DNA of 64,000 bases. Source: Pseudomonas sp. L5B5. Its GTDB lineage: Bacteria; Pseudomonadota; Gammaproteobacteria; Pseudomonadales; Pseudomonadaceae. Shown here piece by piece: positions 19,805 to 30,483 of the stretch. The position numbers and the translations under genes are program-made. The stretch is taken from the NCBI RefSeq assembly GCF_020520285.1, contig NZ_CP084742.1, forward strand, positions 5,629,501 through 5,693,500, read 5' to 3'. Within the stretch, counting starts at the first letter, position 1; each line of letters opens with the position of its first letter. A model generated the notes under the pieces. That model made no database searches, was not told the origin of the DNA, and saw nothing but the letters and a program-made list of their open reading frames with translations.

Positions 19805-19898
19805 TTGCGACCTGGCTGCTTGCCGTACCCGTTGGGTGCGGCAAGCGCTGTCGGGTCCGCTCCCGCGCCGCAAGGGTGGGGAGCAGTCGTTTAGGGGG

Positions 19899-20657
19899 TT
19901 AGAGCCGCAAGCCGCCGTCCATTTCCAGGATGCGTCCGGTGTAGTAATCGTTCTCGAAAATGTAGGCCGCCGAATGGGCGATCTCTTGCGGCGTGCCCAT
20001 GCGCTTGAGCGGAATGCCGGCGGTCATCTTTTCCAGGGCCTCGGGTTTCATGCCCAGGGTCATCTCGGTCTCGATGAAGCCCGGAGCGATGCCTGCCACG
20101 CGGATGCCGTAGCGTGCGAGTTCCTTGGCCCAGGTCACGGTAGCCGCTACCACCCCGGCCTTGGCCGCGGAATAGTTGGTCTGGCCAATGTTGCCGGCGC
20201 GGGAAATGGACGAGATGTTGATGATCGTACCGCTGCTCTTGAGCTGCACCATCTTCGCCGCCACTTCCCGGGTGCACAGGAACACGCCGGTCAGGTTGAC
20301 GTCGATCACCGACTGCCATTGGGCCAGGCTCATCTTGGCCATTTCGCCGTCCTTGACCTTGAGCAGCAGGCCATCGCGCAGGATCCCGGCGTTGTTGATC
20401 AGGCCGTGGAGGGCGCCGAAATCTTCGACGACCTGGGCCACCATGTGCTCGACCTGTTCTTCGTTGGCCACGTTGCATAGATAGGCGCGGGCTTCGACGC
20501 CAAGGGCCTCGCAGGCTGCGACGGCCTGGTCGAGTTTTTCCTGGTTCAGGTCCACCAGGGCCAGCTTGGCCCCGCGGCTGGCGAAATACTCGCCCATGGA
20601 GCGGCCCAGCCCCTGGCAACCGCCGGTGATAATGATTACTTTGTCAGTGAGTTGCAT
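19899..20657 (-). CDS. SDR family oxidoreductase (FabG-like)
   Basis: A 252-residue short-chain dehydrogenase. It has the nucleotide-binding TGGCQGLG, the NNAG motif, and the catalytic serine, tyrosine and lysine ([21 protein letters not shown]). D38 in LALVDLN suggests NAD preference, though FabG-type enzymes usually use NADPH, so the cofactor is uncertain. FabG-like similarity suggests a 3-oxoacyl reductase activity but the substrate is unproven. Of two candidate ATGs six bases apart, 20657 is better spaced from AGGG. It is a single gene convergent with mrp. Confidence 0.85.
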   Translation of the reverse strand: MQLTDKVIIITGGCQGLGRSMGEYFASRGAKLALVDLNQEKLDQAVAACEALGVEARAYLCNVANEEQVEHMVAQVVEDFGALHGLINNAGILRDGLLLKVKDGEMAKMSLAQWQSVIDVNLTGVFLCTREVAAKMVQLKSSGTIINISSISRAGNIGQTNYSAAKAGVVAATVTWAKELARYGIRVAGIAPGFIETEMTLGMKPEALEKMTAGIPLKRMGTPQEIAHSAAYIFENDYYTGRILEMDGGLRL

Positions 20658-20777
20658 TCGCATGCCCTGCTAGTGGTCGTGAGAGGGGGTCCTTGTCGGG
20701 GAGCCTCTGCGACAGCCGGGCCAGGCTGCAGACAAGTATTCCCCCCGCTGGCGTAGCCGGACCATGTCCAGGTAGCC

Positions 20778-20795
20778 CGTCCGTTTTCGACGGAC
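20778..20795 (+). other. Small hairpin upstream of the HugZ-like gene
   Basis: GTCCGT and ACGGAC form a 6-base-pair stem around TTTCG, 20 bases before the HugZ-like start codon. It may affect translation; no more can be said. Confidence 0.3.
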
Positions 20796-20815
20796 TTCAT
20801 CAAAGGAGTCATAAA

Positions 20816-21547
20816 GTGAGCGTTGAAGCTGCCAAGAATGCACGAGAACTGCTGCTCAAGGAATACCGTGGCGTGCTGTCGACGCATTCCAAGTCCATGC
20901 CGGGTTTTCCCTTCGGTTCCGTGGTGCCGTATTGCCTGGATGCGCAAGGCTATCCGTTGATTCTCATCAGCCGCATCGCCCAGCACACCCACAACCTGCA
21001 GAAGGACCCCAAGTGTTCGCTGCTGGTGGGCGAGCGTGATGCCGACGACATCCAGGCAGTGGGGCGCCTGACCTACCTGTCCGAGGCCGAGAAGCTCTCC
21101 GACGAGGGCGCGATCGAAGCTGCCGCCGAGCGCTACTATCGCTACTTCCCCGATTCGCAGAACTATCACAAGGCCCACGATTTCGACTTCTGGGTCCTCA
21201 AGCCGGTGCGGCATCGGTACATCGGCGGTTTCGGCGCCATCCACTGGGTTGACCAGCTGACCCTGGCCAACCCGTTTGCCGGCAAGGCCGAGCTGAGCAT
21301 GGTGGAACACATGAACAGCGATCATGCCAATGCCATCGCCCACTACGTCGAACTGACCGGCTTGCCTGACAAGGTACCGGCTCACATGGCCGGGATCGAT
21401 ACCGAGGGCATGCACCTGCGGATCGGCCAGGCGCTGTACTGGCTGCCGTTCCAGGCGCCTTGCAACACGCCGACACAAGTGCGCGAAGCCTTGGTTTTTC
21501 TGGCTCGTGCCGATCAGTGGCCGAAAAATCAGGCCGTGGATGCTTGA
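20816..21547 (+). CDS. HugZ-type pyridoxamine 5'-phosphate oxidase-fold protein
   Basis: A 243-residue protein with an N-terminal split-barrel FMN/haem-binding domain (about 1-150) and a C-terminal DUF2470 domain (AELSMVEHMNSDHANAIAHY). This pairing is that of HugZ/HutZ-type haem-degrading or haem-utilisation proteins. The start is GTG 20816, with a strong AAAGGAG 8 bases upstream. No haem receptor is adjacent. The enzyme activity is inferred from the family only. Confidence 0.82.
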   Translation: MSVEAAKNARELLLKEYRGVLSTHSKSMPGFPFGSVVPYCLDAQGYPLILISRIAQHTHNLQKDPKCSLLVGERDADDIQAVGRLTYLSEAEKLSDEGAIEAAAERYYRYFPDSQNYHKAHDFDFWVLKPVRHRYIGGFGAIHWVDQLTLANPFAGKAELSMVEHMNSDHANAIAHYVELTGLPDKVPAHMAGIDTEGMHLRIGQALYWLPFQAPCNTPTQVREALVFLARADQWPKNQAVDA

Positions 21548-21613
21548 ATTCACGAATTGGCGACGTCATTTACGGTCTACTGGAAGGCATTCTTCCGTAG
21601 AGGAAACCATTTG

Positions 21614-22087
21614 ATGCGCCCTTTTCTGTTGCTCTTTTTGTTGTTCCCGGTGCTGGAACTGTTCGTTTTCGTCAAGGTCAGCGCGGCCATAGGGTTTTTC
21701 CCGGCCCTGCTGCTGATCATCCTCGGTTCGGTGCTGGGTGTGATGGTATTGCGTGTGGCCGGGCTGGCCACCGCCCTGCGTGCCCGTGAAAGCCTCAATC
21801 GCGGCGAGCTGCCGGCCCAGCAGATGCTGGAGGGCCTGATGCTGGCCCTGGGCGGCGGCCTGTTGATCCTGCCGGGTTTCATCAGTGACGTGTTCGGCCT
21901 GCTCATGCTGTTGCCGATCAGCCGTCGCCTGCTGGCCAACAAGATGCGCCAGCGTGCCGAGGAGCAGGCCCTGCGCCAACGGGCTTTTGCCGACGATATG
22001 CGCGCGGCCCGTGGTGGTCCCGCGCCCCAGCAGCCGCTGGGTCGCGAGCCGAATGTCATCGAAGGCGAATTCGAGCATCGTGACTGA
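21614..22087 (+). CDS. fxsA: FxsA family membrane protein
   Basis: A 157-residue protein with three or four membrane segments in the first 110 residues (the start RPFLLLFLLFPVLELFVFV is typical) and a charged cytoplasmic tail. FxsA in E. coli alleviates exclusion of phage T7 by the F factor when overproduced; its normal role is unclear. It lies directly before groES, as in E. coli and P. aeruginosa, but a hairpin terminator separates them. Confidence 0.92.
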   Translation: MRPFLLLFLLFPVLELFVFVKVSAAIGFFPALLLIILGSVLGVMVLRVAGLATALRARESLNRGELPAQQMLEGLMLALGGGLLILPGFISDVFGLLMLLPISRRLLANKMRQRAEEQALRQRAFADDMRAARGGPAPQQPLGREPNVIEGEFEHRD

Positions 22088-22104
22088 TCGCCTCCAGCCT
22101 TGAA

Positions 22105-22134
22105 AACACGGCACCTTCGGGTGCCGTGTTCGTT
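22105..22134 (+). terminator. Terminator of fxsA
   Basis: An 11-base-pair stem (AACACGGCACC/GGTGCCGTGTT) closed by a TTCG tetraloop, followed by CGTTATT. Confidence 0.8.
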
Positions 22135-22171
22135 ATTGCGCAGGCGATGTAAAAAATTTCATCAGCCGGCC

Positions 22172-22200
22172 CTTGTAATAGCCTTATGCGCCCTTATGTA
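22172..22200 (+). promoter_or_regulatory. Sigma-32-like heat-shock promoter of groESL
   Basis: CTTGTAA, then 12 bases, then CCCTTATGTA, close to the sigma-32 consensus CTTGAAA-N11-15-CCCCATNTA. It lies about 140 bases before groES. No CIRCE element was seen, consistent with sigma-32 control in gammaproteobacteria. Confidence 0.65.
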
Positions 22201-22341
22201 TCGGTCACCGCAAGGTTTCTGGTGGCGACACCAGACAGACTTCCGCGTCTCGCTCGTCGAGCCGCAACCGGCCACGCCGGATTTGTTAACCCGCCGGTAA
22301 CGACACCGGCCGCTGAAAACCATAATTAGGAGAGATCGACA

Positions 22342-22635
22342 ATGAAGCTTCGTCCTCTGCATGACCGCGTCGTCATCCGTCGCAGCGAAGAAGAGAAGAA
22401 AACCGCTGGCGGTATCGTTCTGCCAGGTTCGGCTGCTGAAAAAGCCAACAGCGGCGAAGTGATCGCTGTTGGTACCGGCAAAGTGCTGGAAAGCGGTGAA
22501 GTACGTGCGCTGGCCGTGAAAGTGGGTGACAAGGTTGTGTTCGGCCCTTACTCCGGCAGCAACACTGTGAAGGTAGACGGTGAAGACCTGCTGGTAATGG
22601 CCGAGAACGAAATTCTCGCCGTTATCGAAGGCTGA
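22342..22635 (+). CDS. groES: Co-chaperonin GroES
   Basis: A 97-residue co-chaperonin that caps the GroEL ring. The start [13 protein letters not shown], the mobile loop [15 protein letters not shown] and the C-terminal ENEILAVIE are all typical. AGGAG precedes the ATG. It is the first gene of groESL, 49 bases before groEL. Confidence 0.99.
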   Translation: MKLRPLHDRVVIRRSEEEKKTAGGIVLPGSAAEKANSGEVIAVGTGKVLESGEVRALAVKVGDKVVFGPYSGSNTVKVDGEDLLVMAENEILAVIEG

Positions 22636-22672
22636 TTCCCCGCTCATTTTCCCGTTACTACAAAGTATTTAA

Positions 22673-24331
<1,659 letters not shown>

Positions 24332-24354
24332 GCCAGCCTTACCCCAGCACTGAA

Positions 24355-24390
24355 AAAGCCCCGCCGGCGAAAGCCGGCGGGGTTTTTTTA
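24355..24390 (+). terminator. Terminator of groESL
   Basis: A GC-rich stem (GCCCCGCCGGC with GCCGGCGGGGT) with a GAAA tetraloop and a run of seven T residues. Confidence 0.93.
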
Positions 24391-24483
24391 TGTCGGTTGG
24401 AAGGAGCAGGGCAGGGTGCCAGGCTGGCCAGCTTTGGCGAGTGCACTGGGCATGCCGGTGCACTCGCAGGAGGGGTGTTGGTT

Positions 24484-26433
24484 TCAGTTCTGCCTGGCCG
24501 CCACGGCCGGGGTCTTGGGGGCCTTCCAGCTCAGCAGCTGTTGCTTGAAGTCGTAGCTGGCGCTCTGGTAATAGCTGATGCCGCGCTGGATCAACGGGTC
24601 GCTGTCCGGCACTCGGGATTCCTGGCTGACGCCCAGGGCCTGGTCATGCCGGCGCAGCCCCTGGCGCGGGCTGAGGATCGCCAGGTCCTTGCCGTCGAAC
24701 AGGCCCAGGTGCTGATAGTTGCCTACTAGCACCCGAGGCGGCAGCGGGTTGTCCTGCAGCAGGTTGCGACCGAAGAAGGTCGACTCGTAGTCCAGGTTCA
24801 ACAGGCCCAGCAAGGTGGGCGCCAGGTCGATCTGGCTGGCCAGCTGTGCATTTTCCTGCGCCGGAATCAGCGTGGGCGCGTAGATGAACAACGGAATCTG
24901 GTAGTTGCTGATGGGCAGGTCTTCCTTGCCCGCGCTGCCTGCGGTGTGGTCGGCCACAAACACGAAAATGGTGTTGTCGAACCAGGGCTTCTGGCGTGCG
25001 GCCTTGAGGAATTCGCCAATGGCGTAGTCGGTGTATTTCACCGCGCCGTCGCGGCCCTTGCCGGACTTGATGTCGATGCGGCCATCAGGATAGGTGTATG
25101 GCCGGTGGTTGGAGGTGGTCATCAGTTGCAACAGGAAGGGCCGCTGTTGTGCATAGTCGGCATCCGCCAGCTTCAGGGTCTGGGTATAGAGGTCTTCATC
25201 GGCCATGCCCCAGGCGTTCTTGAAGTGGATCTCGGACTCCTCGACGCTGCTCTGGTCCACCACGCGATAACCGTTGCCGCTGAAGAAGGCGTTCATGTTG
25301 TCGAAGTAACCACGCCCGCCATAGACGAACACGCTGTCGTAACCCACGGCACGCAATTGCTGGCCAAGGCTGGCGAAGCCGCTTTCACGACCGATGCGCT
25401 TGACGATGGAGCGTCCTGGTGTGGGGGGAATCGCCAGAGTGATGGCTTCCAGGCCGCGGTCGGTGCGGGTGCCAGTGGCATAGAAATTGTTGAAGTACAG
25501 GCTCTGCCTGCGCAAGGCATCCAGGTTGGGAGTCAGGTTGCGGTCATCGCCGTTGCTGCCCATGTACTTGGCGCTGAAGCTTTCTATGGTCACCAGGACG
25601 ATATTCGGTGTGCGCGGGGTGCCCGGGTTGTCGATGGCGCGACGGATATCCAGCGGGTCCTTGCCGATGAAACGGGCATTGGGTTCGTTCAGCTCGGCGC
25701 GCATCTGGCGGGCCACCACATCGGTGGGCAGGCTGCGGTAGAACTGCTGGTAATCCAGTTCGTTGTTGCGAAAGGCGGCAAAGAACTGGTACGGGCCATT
25801 GCTCGCCAGTTCATTCTGATAGGCGTTTCCGCCCTGATTGCGCGGGCTGTCCTGGCTCAGCAGTTGCAGGCTGGCGCCGGCTATCAGCAGCAGTCCCAGG
25901 ACGCCGAGCAGGCGAGCGCGCAGTGGCGGTAATGGCGCATCCAGGGCAGCTTTCAGGGGTTTGCGCAGGGCCAGGCTCAGGACGATTGCCGCCAGGGCCA
26001 GCAAGCCCATGTACAGGCCGATCGGGTAGGACTCGAGAATGTTGTTGAGGACCTCGTCGGAATACACCAGATAGTCGACGGCGATGAAGTTGAAGCGCAC
26101 GCCGAACTCGTCCCAGAACAGCCACTCCGCCACGGCCGTGAAGAGCATGGCGAACAGGCTCAGGCTCAAGAGGCCCTGCAACAACCAGCGGTGGCCGCGC
26201 CGACGCCACAGGGCAGGCGGGCAGAGCAGCAGATAAAGGCCCATGGGCAGGGCCGCGTAGGCCAGGAAACCCAGGTCGTAAAGCAGGCCGACACCGAACA
26301 CCGGCAGCCAGCCGCTACCGGCTTCATCGAGGTGGGTGAGCAGCAAAATGCCGCGGGTCAGCAGGAAGATCGCCAGCCAGGTGCTGGTCAGCAGCAGCAC
26401 GAAGCGCGCCGGAGCTGTCTTGAGAAGATCCAT
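24484..26433 (-). CDS. LTA synthase family protein (membrane sulfatase)
   Basis: A 649-residue inner-membrane protein with about five N-terminal membrane segments (residues 5-185) followed by a large periplasmic sulfatase-type domain. Metal-site motifs are recognisable: VTIESFS near the start, the likely nucleophile threonine in ATGTRTDRG, and FVADHTAGS. The architecture matches LtaS/OpgB-type phosphoglycerol transferases; in Gram-negatives such enzymes modify periplasmic glucans or lipids. I chose ATG 26433, with AAGGAA upstream; a GTG 30 bases upstream is possible. It is divergent from colR, which controls envelope functions, so a link is plausible but unproven. Confidence 0.85.
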   Translation of the reverse strand: MDLLKTAPARFVLLLTSTWLAIFLLTRGILLLTHLDEAGSGWLPVFGVGLLYDLGFLAYAALPMGLYLLLCPPALWRRRGHRWLLQGLLSLSLFAMLFTAVAEWLFWDEFGVRFNFIAVDYLVYSDEVLNNILESYPIGLYMGLLALAAIVLSLALRKPLKAALDAPLPPLRARLLGVLGLLLIAGASLQLLSQDSPRNQGGNAYQNELASNGPYQFFAAFRNNELDYQQFYRSLPTDVVARQMRAELNEPNARFIGKDPLDIRRAIDNPGTPRTPNIVLVTIESFSAKYMGSNGDDRNLTPNLDALRRQSLYFNNFYATGTRTDRGLEAITLAIPPTPGRSIVKRIGRESGFASLGQQLRAVGYDSVFVYGGRGYFDNMNAFFSGNGYRVVDQSSVEESEIHFKNAWGMADEDLYTQTLKLADADYAQQRPFLLQLMTTSNHRPYTYPDGRIDIKSGKGRDGAVKYTDYAIGEFLKAARQKPWFDNTIFVFVADHTAGSAGKEDLPISNYQIPLFIYAPTLIPAQENAQLASQIDLAPTLLGLLNLDYESTFFGRNLLQDNPLPPRVLVGNYQHLGLFDGKDLAILSPRQGLRRHDQALGVSQESRVPDSDPLIQRGISYYQSASYDFKQQLLSWKAPKTPAVAARQN

Positions 26434-26637
26434 CAGGGGGTGTTCCTTGGAGGCAAATGGCACGCAGTCTGAAGTTGTCCCTGTAGTCAGCGTGTGAGCC
26501 TCTGGTGAAAATATTGTTAAGCCCCCAAGCCTTGGAAAACTCTGTCAGGCGCCGCTCGACAAGGGTGGCGGCGGGCCGGACTTGGCCTTAAGCTGCGCGA
26601 GCCAAGACGGCTGCAACTGTGTCCGGAGAGAGTGCCG

Positions 26638-27321
26638 ATGCGAATCCTACTGGTTGAAGACAACCGCGATATTCTCGCCAACCTGGCGGACTACCTGGGG
26701 CTCAAGGGTTATACCGTGGACTGTGCCCAGGACGGCCTGTCGGGGTTGCACCTGGCCGCCACCGAGCATTACGACCTGATCGTGCTCGACATCATGTTGC
26801 CGGGAATCGATGGCTACACCCTGTGCAAGCGCTTGCGCGAGGACGCCCGGCGCGACACCCCAGTCATCATGCTCACTGCCCGCGACCAGCTCGATGATCG
26901 CCTCCAGGGTTTCAAGTCCGGCGCCGACGATTACCTGGTCAAGCCCTTTGCCCTCTCGGAGCTGGCCGCACGAATCGAGGCGGTGATGCGGCGCAGCCAG
27001 GGCGGCGGGCGGCGGGCGTTGCAGGTCGGCGACCTGAGCTACGACCTCGATACGCTGGAAGTCACCCGTGAGGGACGCCTGCTCAAGCTCAACCCGGTCG
27101 GCCTGAAGCTGCTGGCGGTGCTGATGCAGAAGAGTCCCCATGTACTGCGCCGGGAAATTCTCGAGGAAGCCCTATGGGGCGATGACTGCCCGGACAGTGA
27201 CAGCCTGCGCAGCCATGTCCATCAACTGCGCCAGGTGATCGACAAGCCGTTCGCCAAGCCGCTGTTGCACACCGTGCATGGTGTCGGCTATCGCCTGGCC
27301 GAGGGGCGCGATGGAGTTTAA
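26638..27321 (+). CDS. colR: Response regulator ColR
   Basis: A 227-residue OmpR-type regulator. The receiver has D51 as phospho-acceptor (LIVLDIMLPG) and K in YLVKPFA; the C-terminal winged helix covers about 130-222. Length and sequence match ColR of P. putida and P. fluorescens, which controls outer-membrane and LPS genes and is needed for root colonisation and metal tolerance. It overlaps colS by 11 bases, and the downstream methyltransferase and kinase genes match the known ColRS neighbourhood. Confidence 0.95.
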   Translation: MRILLVEDNRDILANLADYLGLKGYTVDCAQDGLSGLHLAATEHYDLIVLDIMLPGIDGYTLCKRLREDARRDTPVIMLTARDQLDDRLQGFKSGADDYLVKPFALSELAARIEAVMRRSQGGGRRALQVGDLSYDLDTLEVTREGRLLKLNPVGLKLLAVLMQKSPHVLRREILEEALWGDDCPDSDSLRSHVHQLRQVIDKPFAKPLLHTVHGVGYRLAEGRDGV

Positions 27322-28591
27322 GCAGAGCCTTGCCCAACGGATCATCATCGCCTTTGCGCTGATGAGCGCCCTGGTGGCCGGGGCCTTTGCCATGGGTATC
27401 GTGGCGACCGTGCACCTGGTGGAAGAAAAGCTCATCTCCGCCGGCCTCGGCGGCGACCTGCAACGCCTGCTGCTGATGGACAACGTCGGAGACTGGAGCC
27501 ACCGTCCCGAGCCCGACCAGTTGTTCTACTACAGCGGTGGCCGTGGTGACTTCGAGTTGCCCAAGGACCTGCGTCACCTCGACCCCGGGTTCCATGAAGT
27601 GTTTCGCGAGCAGTTGTCCTACCACGCCATGGTCGAAGTGGTGGATGGCCGGCGCTATGTACTGTTGCAGGACCAGAGCGATTTCGAAGAACGCGAGCGG
27701 GTGCTGTTCGCGGTGGTGCTGGTGGGCTTCATCCTCAGCCTGGCGCTGGCGGTCTTCCTGGGCTGGGTACTGGCGCGGCGGGTCATGGCGCCGGTGGTGC
27801 GCCTGGCTCGCCAGGTCCGGCACCGCGACCAGTTGCTGGGCCTGGCGCCTCCGTTGGCACCGGACTACGCAGCGGACGAAGTGGGAGAACTGGCCATCGC
27901 CTTCGACGCGACCCTGGGACGCTTGCGCCAGGCGCTCAATCGCGAGCGGTTGTTCACCAGCGATGTCAGCCATGAGTTGCGTACGCCGTTGATGGTCCTG
28001 GCCACCTCTTGCGAACTGCTGCTGGAAAATCCGGCCCTGGACCCGCGCGGACGGGCGCAGGTGGAGCGCATCACCCGGGCATGCGGGGAAATGCGCGAGC
28101 TGGTGCAGACCTTCCTGATGCTGGCACGGGCCCAGCGCGAAGACGCCGCCATGTCGCCGCAATTGACCCTGAACCAGGCCGCCAGTGACCTGGTCGGCGT
28201 CTGGAGCGAAGCCATCGAGGCCAAGGGGATCAAGCTGTTCTTCGACCCCGGCCGGCCCGATGACACCCGCTATCACGCCACCTTCCTGCATGCGGTGATG
28301 GGCAATCTGTTGCGCAATGCCTTGCACTACACCGAGCAGGGGTTCATTCGCCTGAGCCTGGAACCCGATGGTTTCGTGGTGGAGGACAGCGGCGTGGGGA
28401 TTCCCGAAGAGAAGCGCGAGGCGATGTTCGAGCCCTTCGTGCGTGGCGATGAGAAGCGTGGGGAGGGCCTGGGACTGGGGTTGTCCCTGGTCCAGCGCAT
28501 CTGCGAGAACCAGGGCTGGAGTGTCAGCCTCAGCACCATGACCCCCAATGGCTGTCGTTTTCACGTTCAATTGCAATCAGCCAAGCCCTGA
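27311..28591 (+). CDS. colS: Sensor histidine kinase ColS
   Basis: A 426-residue membrane sensor kinase and partner of ColR. Two membrane segments (about 12-34 and 135-157) bracket a periplasmic loop of about 100 residues. The H-box is FTSDVSHELRTPLMVL, and the ATPase domain has the N-box GNLLRNALHY, DSGVGIP and GEGLGLGLSLVQ. ColS of P. putida senses zinc and iron through acidic residues in its loop; a similar acidic loop is present here but I cannot assign ligands with certainty. Translation is coupled to colR. Confidence 0.94.
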   Translation: MEFKQSLAQRIIIAFALMSALVAGAFAMGIVATVHLVEEKLISAGLGGDLQRLLLMDNVGDWSHRPEPDQLFYYSGGRGDFELPKDLRHLDPGFHEVFREQLSYHAMVEVVDGRRYVLLQDQSDFEERERVLFAVVLVGFILSLALAVFLGWVLARRVMAPVVRLARQVRHRDQLLGLAPPLAPDYAADEVGELAIAFDATLGRLRQALNRERLFTSDVSHELRTPLMVLATSCELLLENPALDPRGRAQVERITRACGEMRELVQTFLMLARAQREDAAMSPQLTLNQAASDLVGVWSEAIEAKGIKLFFDPGRPDDTRYHATFLHAVMGNLLRNALHYTEQGFIRLSLEPDGFVVEDSGVGIPEEKREAMFEPFVRGDEKRGEGLGLGLSLVQRICENQGWSVSLSTMTPNGCRFHVQLQSAKP

Positions 28592-28789
28592 GTGCTCTTG
28601 TCTGGCCCGGTTTTACCGGGCCTGTCACTTGTCGATTTCTCTGCTGAAGTGGCCCCAGGCCACTGTGCGGCCGTTGTAAAAAACTGCAATATTTCTTCGC
28701 TGGACGGCACAAAGTTTTCACAACGGGATGACCTGTCGCTGACATGGCGCTGCCTAAGGTAGTGCCATCAATTGCAGGAGATCCTGGCG
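28592..28789 (+). promoter_or_regulatory. Probable ColR-controlled promoter region
   Basis: A 198-base gap between colS and the methyltransferase gene. ACAAAGTTTTCACAAC near 28708-28723 partly matches the T-rich TTTT(C/G)AC end of the ColR site described in P. putida. Work on P. fluorescens WCS365 showed the methyltransferase/wapQ operon to be ColRS-dependent. Placing the site here is inference. Confidence 0.35.
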
Positions 28790-29470
28790 ATGGCGACACC
28801 GATCAAGCTCAAGTTTTCCGAAAAATACGATACCCAGCATGCCCTCGAGTATCTGCTCAAGCATCAGGATGGACTGGCGCGCCAGTTGTCCCACAAGCGT
28901 GATGAGCATTTGGCTCGTATGGCCCTGTCCTTGGCGGGGGATCCCGGGTTGGTACTGGACCTGCCGTGTGGTGCTGGGCGCTTCTGGCCGTTATTGGCCG
29001 AAAAGAGCAATCGAATCATCATTGGTGCCGATTATTCAGCGGCTATGCTCAACACCGCCACGGTGGCGCAACCCGCCGAAGTGGTGAAACGGGTACGGCC
29101 CTTGCAGACATCGGCGTTTGCCATCGATCTGCCGGACAACGCCGTGGACTGCATTTTCTCCATGCGCTTGTTGCACCATGTCGGTGACGCACAGGACCGC
29201 ATGGCGCTGTTGCGCGAGTTCCAGCGGGTGACCCGCGATAGCGTGATCGTCTCGCTGTGGGTCGATGGCAATTTCAAGGCCTGGAAACGCAAGCGGCTGG
29301 AGCGCAAGCGACTATCCGAGGTTGGGCAAAAGGGTTACCAGAATCGTTTCGTGTTACCGGCGGCCACGGTCGAAGAAGAATTCCGGCAAGCCGGCTTTAG
29401 CGTCCAGCGACACCTGGACTTCCTTCCGCTCTACGCCATGTGGCGGGTCTACGTACTACGCAAGAGGTAA
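28790..29470 (+). CDS. Class I SAM-dependent methyltransferase
   Basis: A 226-residue methyltransferase. Motif I is LVLDLPCGAGRFWPLL and a later motif reads DNAVDCIFSMRLLHHV, both of the Methyltransf_11 type. The C-terminal part is rich in Arg and Lys (KAWKRKRLERKRLSEV). GGAG lies 9 bases upstream of ATG 28790. It matches orf222 that follows colRS in P. fluorescens and is 4 bases before the kinase gene, so it probably helps to modify the LPS core. The exact substrate is unknown. Confidence 0.88.
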   Translation: MATPIKLKFSEKYDTQHALEYLLKHQDGLARQLSHKRDEHLARMALSLAGDPGLVLDLPCGAGRFWPLLAEKSNRIIIGADYSAAMLNTATVAQPAEVVKRVRPLQTSAFAIDLPDNAVDCIFSMRLLHHVGDAQDRMALLREFQRVTRDSVIVSLWVDGNFKAWKRKRLERKRLSEVGQKGYQNRFVLPAATVEEEFRQAGFSVQRHLDFLPLYAMWRVYVLRKR

Positions 29471-29474
29471 GAAG

Positions 29475-30188
29475 ATGGCTGTTGAATGTGCTTCGGAAAT
29501 GGATGCCGTGCCCACAGATCGCTTTGAATACTTCTGGAACGAACAAGGCGAGTGGGTCGAGGAGCCCAACAAGCGTCGAGGCGGGGAGAGCGGAGTTCAA
29601 CGGCTTGTGAGCGGCAATGGACGCCTGCTGTATGCCAAGCGCCAGGTGGGGCACATCTATCGCAGTTGGCTGCATCCCTTCGGCCGCCCCACGGTCCTGC
29701 GCGAGCTCGATGCCCTGCAAGGCCTGCGGCTGCTGGAGGTGACGGTTCCGGAGCCGGTGTTCTGCGGTGCCCGGCGCGGGCCCCAGAACGAGTGGCAGGC
29801 CTTGCTGGTCACGGCTGCGCTCGACGGGTTCATCGAGATCGAACACTGGTATGCCGCCGGTGGGCGCGAGCGCCATGGCGAAGCCTTCCATGACCAGGTG
29901 CTGCAAGCCCTGGCGACGACCCTGTCGCGCATGCACAAGGGGCGCTGGCAGCATGGCTGCCTGTATATCAAGCATGTATTCATCCGCGTGGACGGCGAGG
30001 GCGAGCAGGCCCAGGCGAAGATTGCCTTGCTGGATTTCGAGAAGTGCCGCCAGCGCCTGACCAGTCAGCGGGCCGCGGCCCATGACCTGAAGCAACTGCG
30101 CCGCCATTCGTCGTGGAATGACACCGACTGGCAAAAGCTCTACTACTTTTACAAGACGGCGTTTGGCAGCTCTATCAAAGGTTTATAG
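29475..30188 (+). CDS. Lipopolysaccharide kinase InaA family (WapQ-like)
   Basis: A 237-residue protein of the InaA/Kdo kinase family, a protein-kinase fold that phosphorylates sugars of the LPS core. The lysine of the ATP site is in LLYAKRQVGH, the loop HGCLYIKHVFI corresponds to the catalytic HxDxxxxN-like region with substitutions, and LLDFEKC carries the metal-binding aspartate. It matches the wapQ/orf238 gene downstream of colRS. It lies in an operon with the methyltransferase and a small membrane protein. Confidence 0.85.
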   Translation: MAVECASEMDAVPTDRFEYFWNEQGEWVEEPNKRRGGESGVQRLVSGNGRLLYAKRQVGHIYRSWLHPFGRPTVLRELDALQGLRLLEVTVPEPVFCGARRGPQNEWQALLVTAALDGFIEIEHWYAAGGRERHGEAFHDQVLQALATTLSRMHKGRWQHGCLYIKHVFIRVDGEGEQAQAKIALLDFEKCRQRLTSQRAAAHDLKQLRRHSSWNDTDWQKLYYFYKTAFGSSIKGL

Positions 30189-30190
30189 CT

Positions 30191-30418
30191 ATGAAGCTAG
30201 AAATTGCACGAGGTATTTTCCTGGCAGGAGCCTTGGCAGTTGCTTCCCTGGCGCTGGTGGTCTGGGAGCAGCCACGCACCCAGGTACTGAGCGCGGCTCA
30301 GGGGGATGCCCACTGCCCGTTGCCGCGGGTGGCCAAGGTGGCCACGGCGGTCAAGCCTGATCATGACCTGTTGCTGTTCATGTTCGGCATGAGCCAGGGC
30401 TTGAAACCCCAGAGTTGA
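30191..30418 (+). CDS. Small membrane-anchored protein
   Basis: A 75-residue protein with one N-terminal hydrophobic segment (about 7-25) that could be a membrane anchor or signal peptide, then a short periplasmic part with one cysteine. It starts 2 bases after the kinase stop, so it belongs to the same operon and is probably envelope-linked. No family is recognised. Confidence 0.65.
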   Translation: MKLEIARGIFLAGALAVASLALVVWEQPRTQVLSAAQGDAHCPLPRVAKVATAVKPDHDLLLFMFGMSQGLKPQS

Positions 30419-30436
30419 AGCTATTTGCTTGCCAAG

Positions 30437-30470
30437 AAAAAGGCCTCGCGATGCGAGGCCTTTGCTTTTC
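30437..30470 (+). terminator. Terminator of the colRS-linked operon
   Basis: AAAGGCCTCGC and GCGAGGCCTTT form an 11-base-pair stem with a short loop, followed by GCTTTT. The flanking A-run makes it usable on the other strand for the DUF1513 gene as well. Confidence 0.85.
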
Positions 30471-30483
30471 CGCGATCCGCACG

